DNA from: Halorubrum sp. GN11_10-6_MGM
Lineage (GTDB): Archaea > Halobacteriota > Halobacteria > Halobacteriales > Haloferacaceae
NCBI RefSeq assembly: GCF_005435165.1
Contig: NZ_SGUC01000023.1
Span: 1 to 50,173, forward strand
DNA: 50,173 nucleotides
Reading direction: 5' to 3'
Made by a program: the position numbers and the translations under genes. Positions 40,998-50,055 of the stretch are shown here, piece after piece. The notes under the pieces are model-generated. The model saw nothing but the letters and a program-made list of their open reading frames with translations. It ran no database searches and was not told the origin of the DNA. Positions within the stretch are counted from its first letter, which is position 1; each line of letters opens with the position of its first letter.

Positions 40998-41777
40998 ATG
41001 GACTTCAGCGGCGCCGTCCTCGACGTCGACGGCACGGTCGTGCGCGGCAACGATCCGATCCCGGGCGCCCCGGCGGGCTACGGGCGGCTCCGGGAGGCCG
41101 GGATCGAGACGCTGTTCGTCTCGAACAACCCGACGAAGGCGCCGCCCGCGTACGTCGACCGGCTCGGCGCGGCGGGGTACGACGTCGACGCGGAGCGCGT
41201 CTTCACCGCGGGCAGCGTGACGACGCGGTACCTCCGCGAGCACCACGCGGACGACGACCTGCTGTGTATCGGCGAGTCCGGACTGATCGACCAGTTCGCC
41301 GAGGCCGGGCTCTCGACGACCGACGACGTCGGCGCCGCCGACGCCCTCGTCGCCTCGATCGACCGCGAGTTCGACTACGAGGACCTCTGTACCGCGCTGT
41401 GGACCCTCGAACGAGACGTTCCCTTCATCGGCACCGACCCCGACGTCGTCATTCCGGCCCCCGAGCGCGACGTCCCGGGGTCCGGCGCCGTGATCAACGC
41501 GATCGCGGGCGTCGCCGAGCGCGACCCCGACGCCGTCCTCGGCAAGCCCTCCGACACCGCGATCGAGATGGTGCGCGAGCGGCTCCCGTACCCCGCCGAG
41601 AAGTGTCTCGTCGTCGGCGACCGGCTCGACACCGACATCGCGCTCGGCGCCCGCGCCGGAATGACGACCGTCCTCGTCCGCTCGGGCGTCACCGACGAGG
41701 CGACCCTCTCGGCGTCCGACGTCGACCCGGACCACGTGATCGACCACCTCGGGCAGATCGGCCGAGTTATCGGCTGA
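40998..41777 (+). CDS. HAD-superfamily phosphatase (NagD/AraL-type)
   Basis: A 259-residue HAD hydrolase. Motif I is VLDVDGTVVRG (about 7-17, nucleophile Asp), motif II FVSNNPTKAPP (about 40-50), motif III Lys in VLGKPSDTAI (about 180) and motif IV VVGDRLDTDIALG (about 203-215). The C2 cap between motifs II and III is that of NagD-type nucleotide or sugar phosphatases. ATG 40998 is chosen because the upstream frame runs through the repeat. Confidence 0.93.
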   Translation: MDFSGAVLDVDGTVVRGNDPIPGAPAGYGRLREAGIETLFVSNNPTKAPPAYVDRLGAAGYDVDAERVFTAGSVTTRYLREHHADDDLLCIGESGLIDQFAEAGLSTTDDVGAADALVASIDREFDYEDLCTALWTLERDVPFIGTDPDVVIPAPERDVPGSGAVINAIAGVAERDPDAVLGKPSDTAIEMVRERLPYPAEKCLVVGDRLDTDIALGARAGMTTVLVRSGVTDEATLSASDVDPDHVIDHLGQIGRVIG

Positions 41778-41877
41778 CGGGGCGGCGACAGATCGTCGAC
41801 AGCGACCGTCGAACCAACCGCCGACAACGTCCGCTGCGTGGACAACAGTTATGTACGAGCGAATGTACCGCTCGCAT

Positions 41878-41991
41878 ATGACAGTGGTTGACTCACACGA
41901 GGATCAGACCGGCGAGGACGAGGCGGACTCGGAAGAGTCCGTCCGTGTGCTGGAGGGCCACGCGGTCCAGTTCAACGAGTACCGGTACTGA
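41878..41991 (+). CDS. Small acidic protein (37 residues)
   Basis: A short frame MTVVDSHEDQTGEDEADSEE ... HAVQFNEYRY. A TATA-like CAGTTATGTA is centred about 28 nt before ATG 41878, so a leaderless transcript would start there; an in-frame ATG at 41851 would overlap that box. The distinctive C-terminus (VQFNEYRY) and acidic body look like a conserved haloarchaeal micro-protein. Function unknown. Confidence 0.55.
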   Translation: MTVVDSHEDQTGEDEADSEESVRVLEGHAVQFNEYRY

Positions 41992-42066
41992 TCGGGGGAA
42001 GACGCCCGGATCGACCGCCCGACGGCTGTCGGGACCGTTAAGTGGTCGTCGCGGGTAGCCGAGGGT

Positions 42067-43401
42067 GTGATACGGAGGCTCCGACGCGCGAGTATCTTCG
42101 CCGCGGTGGCCGCCTTGGCCGCCCTCGCGCCGACGCTCGACACCGCCGCCGCAGTCCCCTTCTTCGCCGTGGCGGGGGCGGCGTTCTTCGGCGTCCGCGA
42201 CGGCGAGTGGTTCGAGACGCTCGCGCTGCCCGGCGACCGCGAGGCGGAACGCCTCTACGGGCTCGTCTCCTTCGCGCTCGCGGGCGCCGGCCTCGCGCTG
42301 TTCGCGTCGCTGCCGCGCGCGCCGCTGCCGTACGAGGCGTTCGCGGCCGCGACGCTCGCCGTCGGCGCCGGTCGCCTCGGGCGGACCCTCGTCTCCCGGC
42401 GGACGGGCGACGAGTTCCCGCTCGTCGCGGGCTACGTCGCCGCCGGGACGGCGGCCGCCCTCCTCGGACAGATCGCGGTGCGCCTCCAGACCGGCGCCCC
42501 GGTCGACGGCGCGACGGTCCCCCTGCTCGTCTTCCTCGCGGCCGCGGCCGCGCTGACGGCCGCGCTCATCCGCTCGCTGGTGTTCTCTCGGGACGCGCAC
42601 ATCACGACGATCCTCGTCGCGTTCGCGACGTGGGGGTTCCTCGCACTGGAGCCCACCGTCGACGCCCCCCTCATCGTCGCCGGCCTCGCGGTGACCGGCG
42701 CGCTCGGCTACGTCTCCTTCGCCATCGGCACCGCCTCGGTGGCCGGGATGCTCACGGGCGTCGTTGCGGCGCTGCTCGCGGTCGTCCTCGGCGGCGTCGG
42801 CTGGTTCCTGACGCTGATGTCTTTCTACGCGATCGGGGGGCTCGCCTCGAAGTACCGGTTCGACGAGAAGGCCGCCCGCGGGGTCGCCCAGGAGAACGAG
42901 GGCGCTCGCAGCACCGGCAACGTGCTGGCGAACTCCGCGGTCGCGCTCGCGGCCGTGGTCGGCTACGCGGCCGCGCCGCACCTCGCGGTCCCGGCGGCGC
43001 CGCTCGGCTTCGCGTTCGCGGGCGCGACGGCGACCGCGATGGCGGACACCCTCTCCTCGGAGATCGGCGGCCTCTTCGACGGCCCGCGGCTGGTGACGAC
43101 GCTCCGCCGCGTCGAGCCCGGGACGGACGGCGCGATCACCTGGCAGGGCGAGCTGGCGGGCCTCGCCGGCGCGCTCCTCGTCGGCGCCCTCGCCGCCGGC
43201 GGGACACCCCTCCTCGACCCGGTTACCCCGGGCGGCGTCGCCGCGGCCGGGGCGGTCGTCGCCGCGGGCGTCGCCGGGATGACCGTCGACAGCCTCCTCG
43301 GCGCGCTGATCGAGGGCGACCGGATCGGCAACCAGACCGTGAACTTCCTCGCGACGCTCGGCGGCGCCGCCGTCGCCGTCGCGCTCTGGGCGGTGGTCTG
43401 A
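42067..43401 (+). CDS. DUF92 family membrane protein (VTE6-like)
   Basis: A 444-residue polytopic membrane protein. The C-terminal half is DUF92: SFYAIGGLASKYRFDEK (about 257-273), ENEGARSTGNVLANS (about 278-292), GATATAMADTLSSEIGGL (about 319-336) and GMTVDSLLGALIEGD (about 403-417). Plant VTE6 of this family is a phytyl-phosphate kinase, so a polyprenyl-phosphate kinase role is possible. The N-terminal half adds ~6 extra spans. GTG 42067 has a TATA-like GTTAAGTG about 28 nt upstream. The next gene follows at once. Confidence 0.9.
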   Translation: MIRRLRRASIFAAVAALAALAPTLDTAAAVPFFAVAGAAFFGVRDGEWFETLALPGDREAERLYGLVSFALAGAGLALFASLPRAPLPYEAFAAATLAVGAGRLGRTLVSRRTGDEFPLVAGYVAAGTAAALLGQIAVRLQTGAPVDGATVPLLVFLAAAAALTAALIRSLVFSRDAHITTILVAFATWGFLALEPTVDAPLIVAGLAVTGALGYVSFAIGTASVAGMLTGVVAALLAVVLGGVGWFLTLMSFYAIGGLASKYRFDEKAARGVAQENEGARSTGNVLANSAVALAAVVGYAAAPHLAVPAAPLGFAFAGATATAMADTLSSEIGGLFDGPRLVTTLRRVEPGTDGAITWQGELAGLAGALLVGALAAGGTPLLDPVTPGGVAAAGAVVAAGVAGMTVDSLLGALIEGDRIGNQTVNFLATLGGAAVAVALWAVV

Positions 43402-43402
43402 G

Positions 43403-43921
43403 ATGGCGGGCGGGGACGCCTCGAACCCGGGCGGAGGCGAGCGCGACGACGACCGGGACGCCGACGATGGCGACGGCGGCGGGGGCGGGCCCGACGAGGG
43501 CGACGCCCCCGACCCCCGTGTCCGTCCGGGGCGACCCGCCGACGCCGACCGGATCCGCGCGCTCCAGTCGCACCTCCGACAGCCGAGTCCGGACCTGCTG
43601 GAGTACGGACTGGCCGTGGGCGCCGCGCGGGTGAGCGTCGCGAACGGGCGCGTCGTCGGCTACCTGCTCCCGGTCGACGCGCCGAATCGGCCGGGCGTCC
43701 ACGTCGCGGAACTCGTCGTCGAACCGGGATACCGGCGCGAGGGGCGCGCCCGCGGACTCCTCCGCGCCGCGATCGGGGACGCCGACGGCGCGGTGACGCT
43801 TCAGGCGCACCCGGACAACGACGCCGCGCTCTCGCTGTACGAGTCGCTCGGCTTCGCGGTCGTCGAGCGGCGGCCTGACGCGTACGCCGACGGCGACGCG
43901 CTCTTTTTGCGGCAGGAGTAG
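43403..43921 (+). CDS. GNAT N-acetyltransferase (RimI-like)
   Basis: A 172-residue protein. An acidic Gly-rich leader (about 1-35) precedes a GNAT domain: [18 protein letters not shown] (about 35-52), the acetyl-CoA-binding [20 protein letters not shown] (about 104-123) and the C-terminal [19 protein letters not shown] (about 138-156). The substrate (protein N-terminus or small molecule) is unknown. It begins one base after the DUF92 stop. Confidence 0.9.
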   Translation: MAGGDASNPGGGERDDDRDADDGDGGGGGPDEGDAPDPRVRPGRPADADRIRALQSHLRQPSPDLLEYGLAVGAARVSVANGRVVGYLLPVDAPNRPGVHVAELVVEPGYRREGRARGLLRAAIGDADGAVTLQAHPDNDAALSLYESLGFAVVERRPDAYADGDALFLRQE

Positions 43922-44036
43922 CCGCGTCCCGCGGCGCGTCGGGGCCGGCCGCGTCGAGGCGGGGCGCTCCGAGCGACGGTCCCACCGGACGACCGCAGGC
44001 ACAAGGACTATTCGAGCGCCACGCCTCCGGACAGCC

Positions 44037-44420
44037 ATGAGTGACGCCGACGCGGAGGCCGAGCCGATCGACGTCGACTTCGGCGAGAGCGGGCTGGTGC
44101 CCGCGGTCGCCCAAGACGCCGACTCCGGCGAGGTGTTGATGCTCGCGTACGTCTCGCCCGAGGCGCTCTCGCGCACCCGCGAGACCGGCGAGGCCCACTA
44201 CTACTCCCGGTCCCGCGAGGATATCTGGCACAAGGGCGGCACCTCCGGGCACACCCAGTCGGTCCGCGAGGTCCGGGTCGACTGCGACGCCGACGCGCTG
44301 CTGTACCTCGTCGACCAGGCGGGCGGCGCCTGTCACACCGGCCACCGGTCGTGTTTCCACCGGACGGTGGACGGCGAGAACGTCGGCGAGCGCGTCTTCG
44401 ACCCCGACGAGGTGTACTGA
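44037..44420 (+). CDS. hisI: Phosphoribosyl-AMP cyclohydrolase (HisI)
   Basis: A 127-residue single-domain HisI, opening the purine ring of PR-AMP in histidine synthesis. Motifs include [19 protein letters not shown] (about 18-36), [18 protein letters not shown] (about 60-77) and the metal-binding [11 protein letters not shown] ... [10 protein letters not shown] (about 82-108). The HisE part is absent, as usual in archaea. The next gene starts 3 bp after the stop. Confidence 0.96.
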   Translation: MSDADAEAEPIDVDFGESGLVPAVAQDADSGEVLMLAYVSPEALSRTRETGEAHYYSRSREDIWHKGGTSGHTQSVREVRVDCDADALLYLVDQAGGACHTGHRSCFHRTVDGENVGERVFDPDEVY

Positions 44421-44423
44421 CCG

Positions 44424-45602
44424 ATGGCCGAGGGGACTGTCGGCGCCGCGTCGGGAGCGGCCGAGAGCGAGGGGGACGACCCCGTCGCCGAAGCGGGCGA
44501 GGCCGCCGCGCGGCTCCGCGAGCGCTACGACGAGCTCCGCCGGATCGAGTCCCGGATCGACGGCTACGGCCGCGACCGGGTGGAGGGCGCCGCCGACGCG
44601 TACCGGAACGCCCACCGGATCCTCGACCGCTTCGAGGAGGACGCGGTCGGCTCCGGCGACTTCGAGTCGTACGTCCGCTTCCGGGGGGAGTTCGGCGACG
44701 CGGTCGACGTCGACGACGACCTCCCCGCCGCCGACGCCTTCGAGGCCGCCGACGAGGCCGTGGACAAGCGCCGCCTCTCCGCGGAGGACTTCGCGGCCGC
44801 CCGCGAGGCGCTGGAGCCCGCCGGGGAGTTCGTCGACCTGCTAGAGGCGTACGACGACGCCGTCGACGACTACCGGGCGTCCCGGAAGGCGGCCCGCGAG
44901 GCCCGCAAGCGCCTCGACGCGCGGGTCGACGAACTCCGCGAGGTGGCCGAGATGGCCGACGCCGACCTCGACGCCGACCTCGACCGCCTGCGCGGACCGA
45001 TCGACGAGTACGACGACGCGGTCCGCGAGGCGTTCCGGGAGTTCTTCAAGTCGGCGTCGGCCCGCGAGGTGTTCGACTTCCTCGACCGCGCGGATTCGAC
45101 CCCGTTCGTCGACGTCGACGTGCCGCCGACCGACCTGGCGGAGTACGTCGAGACGCACGCCGCGGGGGAGGAGCCGCCGGCGACGCTGCTGGAGTACGCC
45201 GACTACACGAACTCCAAGCTCGAACACTACGTCGACGACCCGGGCGCGCTCCGGACCGCGGTCGCGGTCCACCGGACGTACCTGGAACGGCTCGACGGCG
45301 AGCCGCTGACGCTCGACTGGCCGCCGAAGCCGGGCGACGAACTCGCCTACGAGATCGACGAGCTGGTCCCCCTCGTCGGCCGGATCGCCGACGACGAGGC
45401 CGTCGCCACCCTGCGCTCCGTCCGCGAGCTCGCGCGGAGCGACGAGTACGAGCGGCTCCGTCGCGCGGCCGAGGTGCGCGACGCGCTCGATAGCGACGAT
45501 CTGGCCCTGATCGAGCGCGGCGAGGCCGACGAGCGGCTCGCCGAGGCCGAGCGGACGCTGTCGACCGTCGACGACGTGCTGGCGGAGACGGAACGGGAGT
45601 GA
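44424..45602 (+). CDS. Conserved haloarchaeal coiled-coil protein (DUF7118-like)
   Basis: A 392-residue acidic, almost entirely helical protein with coiled-coil stretches (about 28-60, 130-200, 330-390) and no signal or membrane helix. It resembles haloarchaeal DUF7118 proteins. It is encoded 3 bp after hisI, so probably cotranscribed, but a histidine role is not implied. Function unknown. Confidence 0.75.
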   Translation: MAEGTVGAASGAAESEGDDPVAEAGEAAARLRERYDELRRIESRIDGYGRDRVEGAADAYRNAHRILDRFEEDAVGSGDFESYVRFRGEFGDAVDVDDDLPAADAFEAADEAVDKRRLSAEDFAAAREALEPAGEFVDLLEAYDDAVDDYRASRKAAREARKRLDARVDELREVAEMADADLDADLDRLRGPIDEYDDAVREAFREFFKSASAREVFDFLDRADSTPFVDVDVPPTDLAEYVETHAAGEEPPATLLEYADYTNSKLEHYVDDPGALRTAVAVHRTYLERLDGEPLTLDWPPKPGDELAYEIDELVPLVGRIADDEAVATLRSVRELARSDEYERLRRAAEVRDALDSDDLALIERGEADERLAEAERTLSTVDDVLAETERE

Positions 45603-45636
45603 CGATTTTTAAGCCCCGTCGCGGCCGAGCGGTGGT

Positions 45637-46035
45637 ATGACCAGATTCGACGCCGCGAGCGAGGCCGAGCGGCTGAAGCTGTTCGCCGACGCCGCCGCCG
45701 CGCACCGCGCGCGCTCCGGCGACGTGATGACCGTCGACGTCGACCCCGACAGCGACGACACCGAGGGCGGCGAGGTGCCCCCGTGGATCCAGCTGGCGGG
45801 CACCGAGCTCATCATGGACTGTACCGACGAGGAGTTAGACCGGCTGAAGGACCTCCTCGGCGAGTTCCCGGAGTTCCGGATCGACGAGCTCGTCAGCCCG
45901 GAGGAGGCCGAGGGGACGAACGCGGTCGTCACCGCGCGGTCGGACGCGAACCGCGTCGCGGGGTTCGTCGAGCGCGCCTTCCGCGAGGTGTACGAGCTCG
46001 ACGAGGCGTACCGCGCGTGGGTGACGGCGATCTGA
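45637..46035 (+). CDS. Small conserved haloarchaeal protein
   Basis: A 132-residue soluble acidic protein (RLKLFADAAAAHRARSGDVM, then PPWIQLAGTELIMDCTDEEL and ARSDANRVAGFVERAFREVY). The fold looks alpha/beta; no catalytic motif seen. A TATA-like GATTTTTAAG about 28 nt upstream of the ATG indicates its own leaderless promoter. Family not named. Confidence 0.75.
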   Translation: MTRFDAASEAERLKLFADAAAAHRARSGDVMTVDVDPDSDDTEGGEVPPWIQLAGTELIMDCTDEELDRLKDLLGEFPEFRIDELVSPEEAEGTNAVVTARSDANRVAGFVERAFREVYELDEAYRAWVTAI

Positions 46036-46067
46036 GCGGGACCGCGACCGCCGTCACCGGTTGGCGG

Positions 46068-46235
46068 TCACTTCGCGAAGTAGCTCGTGAAGAATCCCGA
46101 GAGGAACGAGCTGATAGCGACCGCGACGAGGAGGTCCGTCGTGTCGTGGTCGCCGTCGCCGGCGGTGAGCCACGTGACCGCGACACCGATGCCGAGCGAG
46201 ATTACGCCGTTCGCCGTGTCTTCTTTGAGTCCCAT
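46068..46235 (-). CDS. Small two-span membrane protein (55 residues)
   Basis: MGLKEDTANGVISLGIGVAV begins the first helix; a polar GDGDHDTTD turn leads to a second helix (LLVAVAISSFLSGFFTSYFA). Open frame, ATG start, coherent codon use. It looks like a conserved micro-membrane protein; role unknown. Confidence 0.65.
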   Translation of the reverse strand: MGLKEDTANGVISLGIGVAVTWLTAGDGDHDTTDLLVAVAISSFLSGFFTSYFAK

Positions 46236-46319
46236 GCCCACTGTTGACGGCGGAGCGACAAAACCGATGCGGCGGGACTCGCTCCGTTCGGGAGAGCGGT
46301 CGGGTCGATCGCCCGGGCG

Positions 46320-46871
46320 TCAGTGGAACCCGCGGTCGACGTCGTCGTCTTCGATCAGGTCGTCGAGCTCGCTCGTGAGAAGCTCTTCGGCCTCCTCGAA
46401 GGTGTCCGAGAGCTCGTCGAGCTCGTCGGGGCGGCCGTCGAACTCGTACTCCATGGGGCCGAACGCGGGCGACTCGACCGCCTCCATCACGTCCTCGAAA
46501 AGGTGGTCGGGGTCGGTGGGGGCCTCGGCGTGGACCTTCAGGGTCTCCGTGAGCCGCGTCGCCATCTCCTCGGCGTGGTCCTCGTCCTCCGGCGCCGACC
46601 GGACCGCGAAGCGCCCGTCGTTGTCGGCGTCCGGGAGGAGCGGGTCCAGCTCGTCGTCGACCTTCCGGGCGACCCGCGTCCCCACGCCGCGGAGGTCGCG
46701 GGGATTCTTGGCGTACGTCTTCAGGTGGTAGAGACCGACGCTCGGGTGGCCGAAGTAGAGGTCTTCGCCGAGGCCGCCGCGGCGGGAGCCGGCGACCGCG
46801 CGCCAGCCGTCGGGGTCGGTCGAGTCGCTCGCGACGTCCGCGAGGATATCGTCCCAGTCTCGTACGCGCAT
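46320..46871 (-). CDS. Conserved haloarchaeal protein, unknown function
   Basis: A 183-residue acidic soluble protein (MRVRDWDDILADVASDS ..., then GHPSVGLYHLKTYAKNPR, about 41-58, and GTRVARKVDDELDPLLP). The long acidic C-terminus (about 140-180) is helical. ATG 46871 is chosen. It is divergent from the Dna2-like nuclease-helicase gene with ~120 bp between, so they might share control; function unknown. Confidence 0.75.
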   Translation of the reverse strand: MRVRDWDDILADVASDSTDPDGWRAVAGSRRGGLGEDLYFGHPSVGLYHLKTYAKNPRDLRGVGTRVARKVDDELDPLLPDADNDGRFAVRSAPEDEDHAEEMATRLTETLKVHAEAPTDPDHLFEDVMEAVESPAFGPMEYEFDGRPDELDELSDTFEEAEELLTSELDDLIEDDDVDRGFH

Positions 46872-46992
46872 GCTGGTGGACGAGTCGGAGGGCCGAGCGC
46901 AAGAGCGTGTCGGTGGCGGCCGAACGGGGAAACGGACGCGGGTCCACGCCCACCACCGACAGCGTTTTTCGGTGCCGCCGCCGAACGGTGGC

Positions 46993-49713
46993 GTGAACGT
47001 TCGGGGGCCGATCGTCTCCGTCGGGGAGGCGCGGACGGTGTCGACGTCGTACGGCGAGCGCGACCTCCGCGAGGTGCGGGTCCGGCCGGACCGCGGCGCG
47101 GGCGACCCGGTCGACGTGACGCTGTGGGGGAAGTGGACGGAGACGGCCGAGCACGCCGAACCGGGGATGGAACTCCTCGTCACCGACCCCGAAGAGGACG
47201 AGTACCGCGGAGAGGCGGGGTACGCGACGACCGACGAGTCGTGGGTCGTCCTCCAGCCCGACTTCCTCGTCGACGTGACGGGGATCCGGTCGTGGGTCCA
47301 GTGTCCGCGGATGTACTACTTGAATAAGCTGTCGGGCATCCCGCTCAACTACCCGGTGGTCAAGGGAACCATCGTCCACGAGGTGTTCGGCGACCTGCTG
47401 CGCGGGATGGAGCTGGAGGCGTCGGTGAAAGACCGCGTCGCGGAGGCCGGGCTGGAACTCGGCCTGCTCGGCTACGAGACTGAAGAGGTCGAAGACGAGG
47501 TGCGCCGCAACGCCGCCGCCGTCGAGGGGTGGCTCGCGCAGGGGACGCTCGGCGACGAGGACACGTGGCGCCCCGAGTTCTCGCTCATCTCGCCCACGTT
47601 CGGGTTAAAGGGGCGGGCCGACGCGCTCCGGCGCGACACGCCCGTCGAGCTGAAGACCGGGAAGAACACCAAGCGGGAGCCGCGGTTCCACGACAAGGTC
47701 CAGGCCGCCTGCTACGCGCTCATGCTCGACGAGCGGGGCGTCGACCCGGAGATCGGCACGCTGCTGTACACGAAAAACACCGCCCTCGACCGCAACGAGG
47801 AGTCGGGCGACCTCGCGCCCGCCAAGGAGTTCACGGTCGGGCGTGGCTTCCTGGAGTTCGTCGTGCGCGAGCGCAACGCCCTCGCGGCGATGGAGTGGCG
47901 CGCGCTCAACGACCCCGGCAAGCGCCCCACGGTGCCGACGGGGTACGAGGCGGACGCGACGTGTAGCTACTGCTTCGAGCAGGACGCCTGTATGGTCGTC
48001 TCCGGGCGCCTCGACCAGGAGTCGAAGGCGGGACAGATCGGGACGCCGGTGCCCGACGCGGAGCGCGACTACTTCGACCGCTTCTACGTCGCCTTAGAGG
48101 AGGAGCGCCGCGAGACCCACGCCGAGTACCGGAAGCTGTGGGAGCAGACGCCGGCGGAGCGCGCCGCGGACGACCGCGCGCTGATCGACCTCGAACCGAC
48201 CGGCCGGACCGAGATCGACGACGCGCGCTGGGAGCTGCGCGCCCGGAAGCCGGACGACGCCGTCTCGAAGCTCCGCGAGGGCGACGTGGCGCTCGCGAGC
48301 GACGGCGACCCGGTCGGCGGCCACGCCGAGCTCGGTCGGATCACCCGGCTCGGGAGCGACGAAGTCGTCGTCGAGACGGACGAGCCGGTGGAGCTGCGCC
48401 GCCTCGACGTCTACCCCTCGGAGATCTCCGTCGACCGTTCGCTCACCGCGCTCCACGACGCGGTCTTAAAGGGAGAGCCGGACCGCAAGGACGTGCTGTT
48501 CGGCCGCCGAGAGCCCGAGTTCCGGGACCCGGCCGACCGTCCGGCCGGCAGCCCCGGAACGGACGACCCGGACGCGCCCGACGCGTACATCGGCAACAAC
48601 GCGGCCCAGAACGAGGCGGTCGAGCTCGCGGTCGACGCCGAGGACCTCGCCCTGATCCACGGGCCGCCCGGGACCGGGAAGACGTACACGATCGCCCGGA
48701 CGATCCGGGCGCTGGTCGCGGAGGGGAACCGGGTGTTGCTGTCGGCGTTCACGAACCGGGCGGTCGACAACGCGCTCGAAGCGCTGCGCGACCAAGGCTT
48801 CGACGAGGTGCTTCGGGTCGGCAGCGAGACCGGCGTCCGCGGCGACATGCAGGACGTGCGGCTCGTCCAACGTGGCGAGCCGAACGCGAAGGCCGCCGAG
48901 CTGCGCGAGGCCCCGGTCGTCGCCGCCACCACCGCGGCCTGCGGCTCCCGCGTCATGCGCGAGTGCGAGTTCGACGTGGCCCTCGTCGACGAGGCCTCGC
49001 AGCTCACGGAGCCGGGCACCCACGCCGCGATCAACCTCGCGGACCGGTTCGTCCTCGTGGGCGACCACGAGCAGCTCCCGCCGGTCGTCCGCGCCGAGAA
49101 CGACCTCAAGACCTCACTCTTCCAGCGGCTCATCGAGACGTATCCGGACGCGAGCGTCATGCTCGACCGCCAGTACCGGATGAGCCAGCGGATTCAGGCG
49201 TTCGCCTCCGCCGAGTTCTACGACGGCGCGCTCCGCCCCGCGACCCCCGAGGTGGCCGGGCAGACCCTCGCGGACCTGGGCGTCGACCCCGACGCGCTCG
49301 CGCCCGAGCTGACCGGCGGCGTGGGGTTCGTCGACCCCGACGGCGAGCGCGACGGCAACCGGAACGTCCGCGAGGCCGAGCGCGTCGCCACGGTCGTCGA
49401 CGCCTACGTCGCCGCCGGCGTCGACCCCGACGACATCGGCGTCATCGCCCCGTTCCGCGCGCAGGTCGCGGAGATCGGCCGCCGGACCGATGTGACCGTC
49501 GACACCGTCGACCGCTTCCAGGGCTCCTCGAAGGAGGTCATTCTCGTCTCGTTCGTCGCGACCGGCGACCTCGACGGCCCGATATTCGAGGACCACCGCC
49601 GGATCAACGTCGCGCTCACCCGGGCGAAAAAGCAGCTGACGCTCGTCGGCGACGCCGACGCGCTCGACTCCGATCCCTTCTACGCGCGGATGCTCGACTG
49701 GGCGCGGCGCTGA
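46993..49713 (+). CDS. Dna2-like nuclease-helicase (Cas4/RecB nuclease plus SF1 helicase)
   Basis: A 906-residue fusion. An OB-like N-terminus (about 1-85) leads to a RecB/Cas4-type nuclease: H in IVHEVFGDLL (about 130), ELKTGKNT (about 219), with Fe-S ligand Cys in QCPRMYY (about 103) and CSYCFEQDAC (about 323-332). The SF1B helicase has Walker A GPPGTGKTYT (about 557), Walker B LVDEASQL (about 664), VGDHEQLPP, LDRQYRMS, DTVDRFQGSSKEV and NVALTRAKKQL. It acts in replication and DNA end resection. GTG 46993 has a TATA-like CGTTTTTCG about 27 nt upstream; an ATG at 46870 would overlap the divergent gene. Confidence 0.93.
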   Translation: MNVRGPIVSVGEARTVSTSYGERDLREVRVRPDRGAGDPVDVTLWGKWTETAEHAEPGMELLVTDPEEDEYRGEAGYATTDESWVVLQPDFLVDVTGIRSWVQCPRMYYLNKLSGIPLNYPVVKGTIVHEVFGDLLRGMELEASVKDRVAEAGLELGLLGYETEEVEDEVRRNAAAVEGWLAQGTLGDEDTWRPEFSLISPTFGLKGRADALRRDTPVELKTGKNTKREPRFHDKVQAACYALMLDERGVDPEIGTLLYTKNTALDRNEESGDLAPAKEFTVGRGFLEFVVRERNALAAMEWRALNDPGKRPTVPTGYEADATCSYCFEQDACMVVSGRLDQESKAGQIGTPVPDAERDYFDRFYVALEEERRETHAEYRKLWEQTPAERAADDRALIDLEPTGRTEIDDARWELRARKPDDAVSKLREGDVALASDGDPVGGHAELGRITRLGSDEVVVETDEPVELRRLDVYPSEISVDRSLTALHDAVLKGEPDRKDVLFGRREPEFRDPADRPAGSPGTDDPDAPDAYIGNNAAQNEAVELAVDAEDLALIHGPPGTGKTYTIARTIRALVAEGNRVLLSAFTNRAVDNALEALRDQGFDEVLRVGSETGVRGDMQDVRLVQRGEPNAKAAELREAPVVAATTAACGSRVMRECEFDVALVDEASQLTEPGTHAAINLADRFVLVGDHEQLPPVVRAENDLKTSLFQRLIETYPDASVMLDRQYRMSQRIQAFASAEFYDGALRPATPEVAGQTLADLGVDPDALAPELTGGVGFVDPDGERDGNRNVREAERVATVVDAYVAAGVDPDDIGVIAPFRAQVAEIGRRTDVTVDTVDRFQGSSKEVILVSFVATGDLDGPIFEDHRRINVALTRAKKQLTLVGDADALDSDPFYARMLDWARR

Positions 49714-49785
49714 GCCGAGTGTCGGCCCGATCCGTTCCGACCGGTGAGCGGCAGCATCGTTCACTTATAAATCAGTGCGGTGGCG

Positions 49786-50010
49786 CGTGCCTGCGAGCGC
49801 CCGGAGGGCGCGAGGAGCACGCGCGAGTGAGTCGCGAACGGAGTGAGCGACGAGGCTGGGGAGGTGTGAGGTGCGGGGCTGTGCGGGGTGGGACTCGAAG
49901 GGGCAGCCGCGAGGCGGGCGCAGGCGACTCCAAGCACCGCAGGGAGCGAGTGAAACGAGCGACCGAGGAGCGCGGCGAGCGTGCGCCCGCCTCGCGGCTG
50001 GGGCTTCGGC
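49786..50010. repeat. Structured GC-rich dispersed-repeat-like element
   Basis: No gene is found from 49714 to 50055. The stretch has a perfect 19-bp inverted repeat (49904-49922 cagccgcgaggcgggcgca with 49982-50000, 59-bp loop), a short hairpin gcgccc-gga-gggcgc (49797-49811) and many gagcga/gtgagcg motifs. I associate such sequence with repeats scattered in haloarchaeal genomes. TTATAA boxes flank it on both sides (49765, 50041). Confidence 0.75.
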
Positions 50011-50055
50011 CGTGTTCACTGCCGATCCGCCATCGGCTGTTTATAAGGTACGTGT

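Noticed and set aside
46870..46992. Longer start for the Dna2-like protein
   Set aside because: It would overlap the start of the divergent gene and adds low-quality sequence; GTG 46993 has a well-placed TATA-like box.
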